Made by a program: the position numbers and the translations under genes. Source: Bordetella parapertussis (GTDB lineage Bacteria > Pseudomonadota > Gammaproteobacteria > Burkholderiales > Burkholderiaceae_A). From it: a DNA stretch of 64,000 bases. Location of the stretch: NCBI GenBank assembly GCA_945901825.1, contig CAMDMC010000005.1, positions 1 through 64,000 on the forward strand, given 5' to 3'. The notes under the pieces are model-generated. The model made no database searches and was not told the DNA's origin. It saw only the letters and a list, made by a program, of their open reading frames with translations. How positions within the stretch are numbered: the stretch's first letter is position 1; each line of letters opens with the position of its first letter. Positions 56,737-64,000 of this stretch are shown piece after piece.

Positions 56737-58347
56737 CTATGGCGTGAGAACCGTAGGGTAGGCCACCGGAAGGCTCTTTGGATAGTCTCGCGTGTAGTGC
56801 AGGCCACGACTTTCTTTACGCGACAAGGCACTTTCAACAATAAGCTGGGCGCAGTCAAGAAGATTACGAAGCTCAAGCAAATCCCGACTCACCTTAAAGT
56901 TAACGTAATAATCTTGAACCTCGTCTTGAAGCAGCTTAATACGATTCAGTGCGCGCTCAAGCCGTCGGTCGGTTCGTACAATACCCACATAGTTCCACAT
57001 AAGTAACCGAAGCTCATCCCAGTTGTGGGCAATGACCACGGTCTCATCGGCATCTTCAACCATGCTTTCGTCCCAGGGCTTGACTTCATGCTGCATGACC
57101 TCGCCAAGGGCCGAAATGGCCTTGGCCGCCTGCCGGCCAACGACCACGCATTCGAGCAAGGAGTTGCTTGCAAGGCGATTGGCACCGTGCAGACCCGTAC
57201 ATGCGCACTCGCCCACTGCGAAAAGATTGGCAAGATCGGTCCGGCCCGACATGTCGGTGACAACGCCACCACAGGTGTAGTGGGCGGCTGGCACCACAGG
57301 AATGGGCTGGTTGGAAATATCAATTCCAAGTGCGAGGCAACGACTATGGATGGTTGGGAAATGCTCTTTGAGAAAGGCCTCTCCAAGATGGGTTGCATTC
57401 AGGTTGACGAAGTCAAGGCCATGGCGCTTCATCTCGAAGTCAATGGCTCTGGCAACAATATCGCGGGGCGCAAGCTCGGCGCGCGCGTCATGGCTTGGCA
57501 TAAACCTTGTGCCATCGGGCAGTTCAAGCCAGGCGCCCTCGCCTCGCAGGGCCTCTGTAATTAAAAAGGTCCGTTCTTGCGGATGGTAAAGGCAGGTGGG
57601 GTGAAACTGAATGAACTCCATATTTGCAACACGACATCCGGCCCGCCATGCCATTGCAATGCCATCGCCTGTGGCTGTCTCGGGATTACTTGTGTAGCGA
57701 TAGACCTTACCCGCGCCCCCTGTGGCCAGCACCACCGACGACGCTGGCATGGTTTCAACTCGCCCCGTTTGCAGGTTGAGTGCATAAACACCGTAACAAG
57801 TCTTCTCAAGGTGCTCTTCATTCGGGCTTAGCTGCTGTACCAGGTGTTTACTAAGTATGAGGTCTAGCGCCAGATGGTTTTCAAGCAGCGTGATGTTGGG
57901 GTGATTTTGAGCCTGCTCGAGCACTGCATCTTGAATGGCCTTACCCGTAGCATCGGCAGCATGAGCAATACGTCTGTGGCTATGACCCCCCTCTCGAACG
58001 AGATGAAGGCCCTTGGGGCCTTGCGGGTCTTCTGTAAAAGGAACCTGCTGATCAATAAGCCACTGAATGGCGTCTGCACTGTGGTTCGCAATTTCTCGGG
58101 CGACCGATTCTGCGACAAGCCCGGCCCCGGCCTCAAGCGTGTCAGCAACATGGGCCTCGATGTTATCGAGCTCATCGATGACCCCAACAATCCCACCCTG
58201 CGCCCAGGCGGTTGCGGACTCATTAAGGGAGCGTTTGGCTAAGACCACAACCCTGTGCGTCGCAGCAAGCTCAAGGGCAACGGTAAGGCCCGCAAGACCA
58301 GAGCCGACAACAATAACGGGCGATGCACTGGAGTTTTGCGAAGTCAT
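56737..58347 (-). CDS. nadB: L-aspartate oxidase
   Basis: 536-residue flavoenzyme, first step of de novo NAD synthesis (aspartate to iminoaspartate). The FAD-binding VVGSGLAGLTVALELA is at the N-terminus, REGGHSHRRIAHAADATG near 117-134, and the ANRLASNSLLECVVVGRQAA segment (in part) near 390. nadA and nadC are not in this window. It follows a CoA-transferase remnant by 17 bases on the same strand. Confidence 0.94.
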   Translation of the reverse strand: MTSQNSSASPVIVVGSGLAGLTVALELAATHRVVVLAKRSLNESATAWAQGGIVGVIDELDNIEAHVADTLEAGAGLVAESVAREIANHSADAIQWLIDQQVPFTEDPQGPKGLHLVREGGHSHRRIAHAADATGKAIQDAVLEQAQNHPNITLLENHLALDLILSKHLVQQLSPNEEHLEKTCYGVYALNLQTGRVETMPASSVVLATGGAGKVYRYTSNPETATGDGIAMAWRAGCRVANMEFIQFHPTCLYHPQERTFLITEALRGEGAWLELPDGTRFMPSHDARAELAPRDIVARAIDFEMKRHGLDFVNLNATHLGEAFLKEHFPTIHSRCLALGIDISNQPIPVVPAAHYTCGGVVTDMSGRTDLANLFAVGECACTGLHGANRLASNSLLECVVVGRQAAKAISALGEVMQHEVKPWDESMVEDADETVVIAHNWDELRLLMWNYVGIVRTDRRLERALNRIKLLQDEVQDYYVNFKVSRDLLELRNLLDCAQLIVESALSRKESRGLHYTRDYPKSLPVAYPTVLTP

Positions 58348-58364
58348 AAAAAGATGACCACGAG

Positions 58365-58637
58365 CTATTGGTCTAGACCTGGTGATGCCACAGCGCCCTG
58401 TGCAATGCGTGCATCAACGTCTGCCTTCGAAAAACTAAACTCGGTAAGACTGTCAAAGGCATGCTTACTAGGCATTGGGGGAGCACTCGACTCGATAAGC
58501 CGAGTGTGGTTTGAAAACTTAATGGGGTAGCCTATACCCGGCACATGACCTGCGTTAATGTTATTCATACGATCGGTATCGGTATTAAAAAGATTGTCCA
58601 TTTCCGCCCAGGGTCCCAGAACGCATCGGCGATGCAC
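58365..58637 (-). pseudogene. C-terminal remnant of a CaiB/BaiF-type CoA-transferase
   Basis: A 90-codon open frame whose later part (about residues 25-85) resembles the C-terminal tail of CaiB/BaiF (formyl-CoA-type) transferases: GIGYPIKFSNHT, then SSAPPMPSKHA and the terminal FSKADVDARIAQGAV helix. The first about 25 codons look unrelated. Upstream, on the same strand, intact sgaA ends only 50 bases away, so there is no room for the missing 300 or more residues. It could alternatively be a small unrelated gene; identification rests on pattern resemblance. Confidence 0.4.
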
Positions 58638-58686
58638 TCACGGACATGCTAGTTTGCCCCACATTAGCACCACACCCCCCCAGGCA

Positions 58687-59916
58687 CTAGCTGGGATTCA
58701 CTAAAACATTCATTGCAGCCTGCACGCCCCCTGGTTTAATCGGCACTCCATTCACCTGAAGTGCCATTTCAACTCCAGCTAAGGTGCCAAGCAAGGATAA
58801 GTCGTTGAAGTCGCCAAGATGCCCAATTCGGAAAACCCAGCCTGCCAATTTAGCAAGGCCGGTTCCCAAGGACATATTGAAACGCTCAAGCGTTGTACGT
58901 CGAAAGGCATCGGCATCGAAATAGCTGCCATCTGGTTTCTTGGCCATGACGACAGCCGTTAGAACGGGGCTGTAGCCTTTGGGATTCTGGCAAAAAACCT
59001 CGAGACCCCACGCCTCAACTGCAGCGCGGGTGGCGGTTGCATGTCGAATATGCCGCTTAAAGACGTTATCGAGCCCTTCTTCGTAGAGCATGTCAAGGGC
59101 TTCGGCAAGGCCGTAGAGCAGGTTGGTTGACGGTGTACTGGGCCAAAATCCCTTCTCGTTAGCCGCCAAGATTTCATCCCACGCCCAGTACGACTTAGGT
59201 AGAGCAGAAGAACGGCTTGCCGCAATGGCCTTGTCGCTTAACGCATTAAAGGAAATGCCCGGGGGCAACATAAGGCCCTTTTGAGAACCAGAAACGGTAA
59301 CGTCTACTCCCCATTCATCATGTTGAAAATTAACAGATCCCATCGACGAGATGGTGTCCACCAGGAGCAAAGCAGGGTGCTTAGCATTGTCGAGAGCCGC
59401 TCGTACAGCAGGTATGTCGGCTGTAAGCCCTGTGGATGTCTCGTTATGAACAACGCAGACTGCCTTAATGGAGTGCGAGGAGTCTTGGCGAAGTCGTTCC
59501 TCAATTTGGTTTGCGTCAACTCCCTGCCTCCAGTCCCCCTCCATGACCTCGGGCTTTAGACCCATTCGTTCGGCAAGGCGCTTCCACAAAGCCGCGAAAT
59601 GCCCAGCCTCGTACATAAGTACATGATCGCCGGGGTTAAGCACGTTAACAAGCGCAGCCTCCCAGGCCCCAGTGCCCGACGATGGGTAAATGACAACCGG
59701 GTTGCGAGTTCCAAAGACAGGGCGAATAGCCTGGAGAATTTTTAACCCAAGCTGCTGAAATTCAGGGCCTCGGTGGTCGATGGTTGGAAAGTCAATGGAC
59801 CTTAAGACACGGTCGGGAACATTGCTTGGACCTGGAATTTGCAGAAAATGGCGGCCCTGACCCACCCGATTGAGGCCCGCCCCGGGATTGATTGCCTGAG
59901 GAAAATCGCGCTGCAT
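58687..59916 (-). CDS. sgaA: Serine--glyoxylate aminotransferase
   Basis: 409-residue fold-type I PLP enzyme of the alanine/serine--glyoxylate aminotransferase family: LQIPGPSNVPDRVLRS near the N-terminus, PSSGTGAWEAALVN near 80, HNETSTGL near 155, and PLP lysine in TVSGSQKGLMLPPG near 200. It converts serine and glyoxylate to hydroxypyruvate and glycine. The ATG at 59916 is chosen over an upstream open frame to 59970. It is divergent from gntR-ydiJ-like, with a palindromic operator about 40 bases before its start, so both arms are probably controlled together. Confidence 0.9.
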   Translation of the reverse strand: MQRDFPQAINPGAGLNRVGQGRHFLQIPGPSNVPDRVLRSIDFPTIDHRGPEFQQLGLKILQAIRPVFGTRNPVVIYPSSGTGAWEAALVNVLNPGDHVLMYEAGHFAALWKRLAERMGLKPEVMEGDWRQGVDANQIEERLRQDSSHSIKAVCVVHNETSTGLTADIPAVRAALDNAKHPALLLVDTISSMGSVNFQHDEWGVDVTVSGSQKGLMLPPGISFNALSDKAIAASRSSALPKSYWAWDEILAANEKGFWPSTPSTNLLYGLAEALDMLYEEGLDNVFKRHIRHATATRAAVEAWGLEVFCQNPKGYSPVLTAVVMAKKPDGSYFDADAFRRTTLERFNMSLGTGLAKLAGWVFRIGHLGDFNDLSLLGTLAGVEMALQVNGVPIKPGGVQAAMNVLVNPS

Positions 59917-59953
59917 GTGAAATAAACCCCTTGAAAAATTTGGTACCCGTAAA

Positions 59954-59970
59954 TGGTATACGGTATACAA
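59954..59970. promoter_or_regulatory. Candidate GntR operator upstream of sgaA
   Basis: TGGTAT-ACGGT-ATACAA, a 17-base near-palindrome (half-site TTGTAT / ATACAA). The same half-site layout recurs at 60095-60111. Short palindromes with GTATAC-like halves are typical operators of FCD-type GntR regulators. Confidence 0.65.
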
Positions 59971-60094
59971 AATTTGGACTAACCATGTTGGGTGAGGTCT
60001 CTTACCTCAAATAATAGAAATCCTTACCAAGATGTGAGAGGCTCCCTTGAAGGCAAGAAAGGCTTCCTATAAGACTGCACAAGCTCCCAAGCAA

Positions 60095-60111
60095 TTGTAT
60101 GATGTATACAA
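60095..60111. promoter_or_regulatory. Candidate GntR operator abutting the gntR start codon
   Basis: TTGTAT-GATGT-ATACAA, a 17-base palindrome ending at the base directly before the gntR ATG (60112). A -10-like TATGAT (60098-60103) lies within it, so binding would block gntR transcription. With TATGAT as -10, transcription would start at about 60110, leaving essentially no leader; no Shine-Dalgarno-like sequence is visible. Confidence 0.65.
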
Positions 60112-60810
60112 ATGAAAGAGCCACTGTCCAGCATTGACCCGATTAAGCGCGAAGGGCTGCATCAGGCCGTTGTAGTGCGGCTTAGAGAGGCTATTGTTGA
60201 AGGAAAAATATCCCCTGGCTCGCGTTTGAGTGAGCGACTGCTTTGCGAGCAAATGGGGGTGTCACGCACCCCCATGCGCGAGGCATTCAAGGTGCTTGCG
60301 GGAGAAAACCTTATTCATATTCTCCCCAACAAGGGCGCGGTGGTTCCTCGAATGTCCATTGAAGAGGTAATACAGACCTTCGAGGTCATTGCTGCCCTTG
60401 AGGGACTTTCTGGGCAGTTAGCCGCCCAAAGGGCAAGCCCCGAGCAGCTTCTTAAGGTTCAAAAACTTCAGTCAGACATGGAGGCGGCCCACCAACGGGG
60501 GAATTTATCGCGCTACTACAGCTTAAACTCCGACATTCATTCACTTATTGCTGAGGCCTCGCACAACCCTGTGCTCAAAGAAACCTACTGTGCCATCAAC
60601 GCTCGGCTTCAGTCCTTAAGGTTTCGATCTAACCTGAATCAGTCGAAGTGGGATAAAGCCGTACGTGAGCATGCTCAGATTGCCCGTGCCTTTACGAGAC
60701 GTAATGGCGAGAAGCTCGCGACCCTTTTAATAGCTCACCTGAAGGCCAAGTGCGACATCGTAGTGGACCTTTTAAAGGAAGAGCAGCTACAGAGCGACCA
60801 GACAAAATGA
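60112..60810 (+). CDS. GntR-family regulator (FCD/FadR subfamily)
   Basis: 232-residue transcription factor. The N-terminal winged HTH (about 12-78) contains LREAIVEGKISPGSRLSERLL and MGVSRTPMREAFKVLAGE; the C-terminal all-helical FCD ligand-binding domain has the N..H.LI.EASHNP pattern (HSLIAEASHNPVL near 143-155) and a later EHAQIARA metal/ligand histidine. Ligands of this group are small carboxylates. Two matching palindromes flank the divergent promoter region. The stop overlaps the next gene by ATGA, so regulator and dehydrogenase are one unit; glycolate, glyoxylate or a 2-hydroxyacid is a reasonable inducer guess. Confidence 0.9.
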   Translation: MKEPLSSIDPIKREGLHQAVVVRLREAIVEGKISPGSRLSERLLCEQMGVSRTPMREAFKVLAGENLIHILPNKGAVVPRMSIEEVIQTFEVIAALEGLSGQLAAQRASPEQLLKVQKLQSDMEAAHQRGNLSRYYSLNSDIHSLIAEASHNPVLKETYCAINARLQSLRFRSNLNQSKWDKAVREHAQIARAFTRRNGEKLATLLIAHLKAKCDIVVDLLKEEQLQSDQTK

Positions 60811-63800
60811 ACGCCCCACAACGTCCCGATATATTTACCAACCCTAGGCATCCCCAGGAGCGGTCGAGCTCGCGTCTTGCAAAGCGACTAAGACGGGAGG
60901 TGCGTGGCGATATCCATTTTGATGAGGCCGCGCGTGGACGCTACAGCACCGATGCCTCTATTTATCAGATCATGCCCTTGGGTGTTGTGCTTCCAAAGAC
61001 AGCTTTCGATCTGCAAATTGCGCTTGATATTGCCCGCGATGAGGGCGTTGCGGTGCTTCCTCGTGGCGCGGGAACCTCGCAGTGCGGCCAGACCGTTGGC
61101 GAGGCCTTGGTTATTGATACAAGTAAATACCTGTGCTCTTTAACCCACCTTGACACTGAGAACCAGGCCGCAGTTGTTCAGCCTGGTCTGGTGCTTGACC
61201 ACCTCAATGCGCGGCTAAAACCCAAAGGGTTGTGGTTTCCTGTGGATGTCTCGACAGCAGCCCAGTGCACTCTGGGAGGTATGACCGGCAACAACTCATG
61301 CGGCTCACGGTCGCTTCATTACGGCAACATGGTGCATAACGTTCTGGGTATTGACGCCATTCTTGATGATGGAACTCAGGCCTACTTTGGACGATTCGGT
61401 GACAAGGGGGATATGCGTCTCTCGAGTCGGCGGCTCTCTGACCTTGTCTCACGGCTCTTCCAAATCTCCGACTCTGTAAAGACTGATATCCAAGACATCT
61501 GGCCCAAAGTAATGCGCAGGGTTGGAGGTTACAACCTTGACATTTTCTTTCCTCAAAGCGAAAGGCCCTACACCGAAGACGGCAGTCTGAACCTCTCCCA
61601 TCTGCTTGTTGGGTCGGAGGGAACGCTTGCAACCTTTGAGGCTATCCACCTAAAACTCTCAAAGCTTCCGGCCCACAAACTTCTTGGGGTTGTGAACTTT
61701 CCGAACTTCCAGACCTCCATGGAGCTCGCCAAAGAAATTGTGAAGCTCAAACCTGTTGCGGTTGAACTTGTAGACCGGACCATGATTGAGCTCTGCCGGG
61801 CCAACCCGGTCTTTGCTTCGGTTATTGCCGATGCACTTGTCAATGTCAACGGCCAGGAGACTGACGCACTGCTCTTGGTGGAGTTCGCTGGCGACAACAA
61901 AGACCAGCTAACCCAGCAGCTTGAAGCCTTGGACGAACTCATGGCCGATCATGGTCTTCCCAAGGCAACCGTTAAGTTCATAGAGCCAGCCCGTCAGTCT
62001 GCCTTGTGGGAAGTACGCAAGGCAGGTCTCAATATCATGATGTCGCTGCGAGGCGATGGCAAGCCCGTTTCGTTTATTGAAGACTGCGCGGTGCCACTTG
62101 AACATCTTGCGGAGTACACAGCAAGGCTAACCGAAATATTCGCAAAGCATGGCACGCAAGGCACCTGGTATGCGCATGCCTCGGTTGGCACGCTGCATGT
62201 TCGTCCCATTCTTGACATGCGAGGTGATGGCGCCCAGAAGATGCGAGCCATTGCAGAAGAAGCCTCCCAATGGGTGCGTCGTTTTAAGGGTGCTTTCTCG
62301 GGCGAGCATGGCGATGGTCTTGTACGCAGCGAATGGGTGCAGTGGCAGTTTGGCCCGCGCATTACAAAAGCCTTTGAACAGGTTAAAGATGCCTTTGACC
62401 CATCAGGGCGCCTGAACCCGGGCAAGATCGTGCGAGCCACACGCATGGACGATCGATCACTCTTTCGTTTCCCAGCCCACTACACCATTAAGCCTGTCAC
62501 ACCCGGATTCGACTGGTCCGCTTGGAATGTTCGCAACGACCCCTCGGTGAAGGGCGACCCCGGCAGCTTCGGCATTAAAGTGAGTGCACCAGGAACGGGT
62601 AACGACCCTGCCCTTGGCTTTGCCAAGGCTGTAGAGATGTGCAATAACAACGGCCACTGTCGAAAGTTCGATGCCGGAACCATGTGCCCGAGCTATCGGG
62701 TGACTCGTACAGAAGAGCACTCGGTGCGCGGGCGTGCAAACACCCTAAGGCTAGCCGTTAGTGGTCAGATCTCGGGGGGTATGACGTCCGAGGCGGTTCG
62801 CGAGGCGCTCGACTTATGTGTTGGCTGCAAGGGCTGCAAACGAGAGTGCCCAACAGGCGTGGATATGGCCAAGATGAAGATCGAGGTTCTCTACCAGACG
62901 GGCCAAAAGCACGGCTTCTCGCTTCAGCAAAGGCTTGTTGCAGAACTTCCGAAGCTCTCTGGCCTTGTACGTGCGATACCTGGCCTTGCCTTTGCACTGA
63001 ATGCTCGAAACTGGTTTCCGGGAATGGCATTTCTGACTGAAAAACTTCTGGGTATTTCAGCAAGCCGGCCTCTACCGGTATGGCGGTCAAAAGGCTTTCG
63101 ATCGAAAAGTAAAAAGCTTATTAGTAGCTCACTTCAGGAATGCGACCTTGTCTTATGGGCCGACACATTTAATGACGCCTATGCACCCGAGGCCCTTATT
63201 GCTGCCTATGAGCTTGCCACGGGCATGGGCTACAAGGTTGCGCTTTCCGGGGCGGCAGCCCAGACGCCGCTTTGTTGCGGGCGTACCTCGCTGTCCGTGG
63301 GTCAGATTGATGAGGCCAAGGTCATGGCACTGCAATGCCTTTCTGCGCTTGAGCCCGCCATTGCCCGCGGTGTGCCCATCGTGGGGCTTGAACCCTCCTG
63401 CATTCTTAGTCTTCGCGATGAATGGCTGGTGATGCAGCTTGGGGATAAGGCCCAACAACTCTCCAAGCAGGCCATGCTCTTTGAAGAGTGGTGGATGAAA
63501 GAGATAACCCAAGGTGGCATTCAAAAAAGCGATGCGCTTAAAGGCCAAAGCCTTTACGTGCATGGCCATTGCCACCAAAAGGCCCTGGGTGCCATGAGCC
63601 CTACCCTTGAGGCACTCAAAAGTCTCGGGGCCGATGTGAAACTTATTGAATCGAGTTGTTGCGGAATGGCCGGTAGCTTTGGCTACGATGCGAAGCATCA
63701 GACGGCATCTAAGGCAATGGCCCAGCTCAGCCTTGTTCCAGCTGTCAATGCTGCGCCGGAACACGCCTTGATTGTGGCCGATGGTTTTTCCTGCCAACAC

Positions 63801-63893
63801 CAGATCGCCGATCTCTCGGCCCGCAAGGCCCAGCACGCCGTTCTTGTAATGCATCAAGCAGTGAAATCTGGAGGTTCAAGAATAGGGCATTAA
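60807..63893 (+). CDS. FAD-linked 2-hydroxyacid dehydrogenase with Fe-S domain (YdiJ-like)
   Basis: 1028-residue fusion protein. The N-terminal FAD-binding PCMH domain has LPRGAGTSQCGQTVG near residue 90 and GMTGNNSCGSRSLHYGNMV near 160; an FAD-oxidase C-terminal domain covers about 280-560 (FSGEHGDGLVRSEW, GRLNPGKIV). [4Fe-4S] cysteines begin at Cys612 (CNNNGHC) and Cys671 (CVGCKGCKRECPTG). Two CCG domains follow (CCG at 823 and 951). The layout matches YdiJ, a D-2-hydroxyglutarate dehydrogenase in E. coli; D-lactate or glycolate oxidation is also possible. It is coupled to gntR by ATGA and faces sgaA, which favours a hydroxyacid giving glyoxylate or related products. Confidence 0.88.
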   Translation: MNAPQRPDIFTNPRHPQERSSSRLAKRLRREVRGDIHFDEAARGRYSTDASIYQIMPLGVVLPKTAFDLQIALDIARDEGVAVLPRGAGTSQCGQTVGEALVIDTSKYLCSLTHLDTENQAAVVQPGLVLDHLNARLKPKGLWFPVDVSTAAQCTLGGMTGNNSCGSRSLHYGNMVHNVLGIDAILDDGTQAYFGRFGDKGDMRLSSRRLSDLVSRLFQISDSVKTDIQDIWPKVMRRVGGYNLDIFFPQSERPYTEDGSLNLSHLLVGSEGTLATFEAIHLKLSKLPAHKLLGVVNFPNFQTSMELAKEIVKLKPVAVELVDRTMIELCRANPVFASVIADALVNVNGQETDALLLVEFAGDNKDQLTQQLEALDELMADHGLPKATVKFIEPARQSALWEVRKAGLNIMMSLRGDGKPVSFIEDCAVPLEHLAEYTARLTEIFAKHGTQGTWYAHASVGTLHVRPILDMRGDGAQKMRAIAEEASQWVRRFKGAFSGEHGDGLVRSEWVQWQFGPRITKAFEQVKDAFDPSGRLNPGKIVRATRMDDRSLFRFPAHYTIKPVTPGFDWSAWNVRNDPSVKGDPGSFGIKVSAPGTGNDPALGFAKAVEMCNNNGHCRKFDAGTMCPSYRVTRTEEHSVRGRANTLRLAVSGQISGGMTSEAVREALDLCVGCKGCKRECPTGVDMAKMKIEVLYQTGQKHGFSLQQRLVAELPKLSGLVRAIPGLAFALNARNWFPGMAFLTEKLLGISASRPLPVWRSKGFRSKSKKLISSSLQECDLVLWADTFNDAYAPEALIAAYELATGMGYKVALSGAAAQTPLCCGRTSLSVGQIDEAKVMALQCLSALEPAIARGVPIVGLEPSCILSLRDEWLVMQLGDKAQQLSKQAMLFEEWWMKEITQGGIQKSDALKGQSLYVHGHCHQKALGAMSPTLEALKSLGADVKLIESSCCGMAGSFGYDAKHQTASKAMAQLSLVPAVNAAPEHALIVADGFSCQHQIADLSARKAQHAVLVMHQAVKSGGSRIGH

Positions 63894-64000
63894 ACCCAGA
63901 TCATCAAAAAGGCTGGGAAGCATACGATGCGCCTGGACAGCAATAAACATAGCCCCTAAAGAATCCCCGAACACGCCTGCCGTTGCCGGCCCTACCAGCC
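63876..64000 (-). CDS. C-terminal part of an unidentified protein (window edge)
   Basis: A leftward frame enters from the right edge and stops at TGA 63878-63876. The last 40 residues read like real protein (VGPATAGVFGDSLGAMFIAV, then a short helix ending in DDLGLMPYS). The Gly/Ala-rich stretch could be a membrane helix or a cofactor-binding loop; I cannot name the family. It overlaps the end of the convergent YdiJ-like gene by 18 bases. Confidence 0.45.
   Translation of the reverse strand, partial: LVGPATAGVFGDSLGAMFIAVQAHRMLPSLFDDLGLMPYS

Noticed and set aside
1..64000. Frequent AAGGCC/GGCCTT hexamers as a possible DNA uptake signal, given comEC
   Set aside because: They mostly fall as AAG-GCC or GGC-CTT codon pairs in line with codon preference; I cannot count them reliably and see no longer conserved flank.

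Overview
The window looks like a chromosomal segment of a betaproteobacterium, most likely in Burkholderiales. The evidence is gene content and order: divergent uvrB and aromatic aminotransferase genes, a complete iscRSUA-hscBA-fdx operon, lolE-lolD-tatD-comEC, an rpfE-like gene followed by recJ-prfB-lysS, rimP-nusA-infB-rbfA-truB-typA, a single-chain class I fumarase, and 3-hydroxybutyrate dehydrogenase. Base composition is moderately GC-rich by eye (not computed). I see no rRNA, insertion sequence, prophage, integrase or CRISPR array. The genome is compact: no gene-free stretch exceeds 300 bases (the largest are about 200), many genes overlap, and four of nine convergent gene pairs overlap at their ends.

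Layout. 1-6.3 kb: start of rdgB, rph, then yicC-gmk-rpoZ-spoT and pmbA. 6.3-18.5 kb: mogA, an aminotransferase, and a long leftward translation/RNA block (rluB; rimP-nusA-infB-rbfA-truB-typA) preceded by scpB and tRNA-Ser(GGA). A terminator-like hairpin sits between the likely rimP promoter and rimP. 18.7-24.2 kb: acs, class I fumarase, an alpha/beta hydrolase and bdhA (acetate, C4 and hydroxybutyrate metabolism). 24.1-35.2 kb: comEC-tatD-lolD-lolE leftward, and rpfE-like-recJ-prfB-lysS rightward, with prfB carrying the +1 programmed frameshift. 35.2-40.6 kb: the isc operon with a promoter and an IscR-type box. 40.7-49.4 kb: a tyrosine phosphatase, uvrB, aminotransferase, a K+/H+ antiporter, DUF971, TauE/SafE, Usp, a site-2-protease-like protein and small proteins.

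49.4-64 kb is the accessory-flavoured part. Two different histone-deacetylase-superfamily genes flank a succinate-semialdehyde dehydrogenase. A tight leftward cluster, iorA-iorB-soxY-soxZ, joins a Tat-exported molybdenum hydroxylase to an isolated SoxYZ carrier with an altered swinging arm; this is my best candidate for an undescribed system. nadB and a CoA-transferase remnant follow. Last comes a divergent glyoxylate/hydroxyacid unit, sgaA versus gntR-ydiJ-like, with two matching palindromic operators, one touching the gntR start codon.

All functional calls are read from protein motifs and gene order without database searches.
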